A stretch of 64,000 nt of DNA from Lactobacillus sp. PV034 (GTDB lineage: Bacteria; Bacillota; Bacilli; Lactobacillales; Lactobacillaceae), in assembly GCF_014522305.1 (NCBI RefSeq), contig NZ_CP041982.1:749001-813000 (forward strand), in the 5' to 3' direction. The translations under genes and the position numbers were made by a program. This document shows, one piece after another, positions 63,950-64,000 of this stretch (its first letter is position 1; the number at the start of each line of letters is the position of its first letter). A model generated the notes under the pieces. It made no database searches. It was not told the DNA's origin and saw only the letters and a list, made by a program, of their open reading frames with translations.

Positions 63950-64000
63950 GAACACCCTCTTTAATACATTTCTCTACGATTTCTGTTGCTTTATCTACTA
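63939..64000 (-). CDS. C-terminal fragment of a phage gene, cut by the window edge
   Basis: The last 19 codons of a minus-strand frame (VDKATEIVEKCIKEGVHDD) end at TAA 63941-63939, overlapping the start of the next small gene. Too short to identify; the tight overlap suggests the same early operon. Confidence 0.5.
   Translation of the reverse strand, partial: VDKATEIVEKCIKEGVHDD

Overview
The window reads as the chromosome of a low-GC lactic acid bacterium of the Lactobacillus acidophilus branch, most like L. gasseri or L. johnsonii (judged from gene content and order, AT-rich codon use and strong AGGAGG-type ribosome binding sites; no database search was run). Positions 1 to about 38,760 are host core genome. 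From about 38,780 to the right edge the window holds most of a prophage that continues past 64,000. I see no tRNA, rRNA, CRISPR array or insertion sequence.

Host part, left to right. (1) 1-7,373: a minus-strand block in the order ftsK, ymfF, ymfH, ymfI, rodZ-like, pgsA. (2) 7,386-10,829: a DUF1149 protein, tRNA methyltransferase TrmL, an AI-2E family permease and a beta-propeller lactonase. (3) 10,864-16,702: a cluster that mirrors the Bacillus subtilis yjb region: RluD-type pseudouridine synthase, NAD kinase, small alarmone synthetase RelQ, a CYTH protein, the YjbH/SpxH-like ClpXP adaptor, CoiA, MecA and SpxA. This is a redox, stringent-response and regulated-proteolysis neighbourhood. (4) 16,993-18,998: ptsI and ptsH of the sugar phosphotransferase system. 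(5) 19,115-26,644: clpE behind a good sigma-A promoter and a CIRCE-like operator, RF-3, a CBS-domain CorC-like protein, small lactobacillar proteins, a DUF402 (NtdP-like) protein and RecX. (6) 26,755-31,965: an RlmD-type methyltransferase and a compact upper mevalonate operon (thiolase, HMG-CoA reductase, HMG-CoA synthase). (7) 32,082-38,763: a membrane-anchored hydrolase, galU, a YihY/BrkB protein, methionine aminopeptidase, flavodoxin plus GtrA, UDP-GlcNAc 2-epimerase and a two-helix membrane peptide.

Prophage part. Nearly all phage genes lie on the minus strand, so the phage reads right to left: an early/late junction (VRR-NUC nuclease, HNH endonuclease, ArpU-like activator), packaging (TerS, TerL, portal), a MuF head protein with a long C-terminal extension, scaffold, capsid, connector proteins, a contractile tail of PBSX/skin type (sheath, tube, tail chaperones, tape measure, XkdP/Q/R/S/T/U baseplate set, fibre, XkdX), then holin and GH25 endolysin. 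The contractile sheath and baseplate J protein make it a myovirus-like prophage. Integrase and repressor must lie beyond 64,000. The lysis-side end near 38,780-38,850 is taken as one attachment boundary.

Most notable: a precise -1 frameshift heptamer (A AAA AAC) that fuses the two tail-assembly chaperone products; a MuF protein whose C-terminal half looks like a polymorphic-toxin or ADP-ribosyltransferase-like (DUF3626-like) domain, followed by an overlapping small gene that could encode immunity; a 110-bp nest of palindromes at the prophage end beside an oppositely transcribed membrane gene; 63-bp tandem repeats in the tape measure gene; and a CIRCE-type operator in front of clpE. Two short phage genes (XkdX and an HeH/LEM peptide) and two edge fragments were read directly from the sequence.
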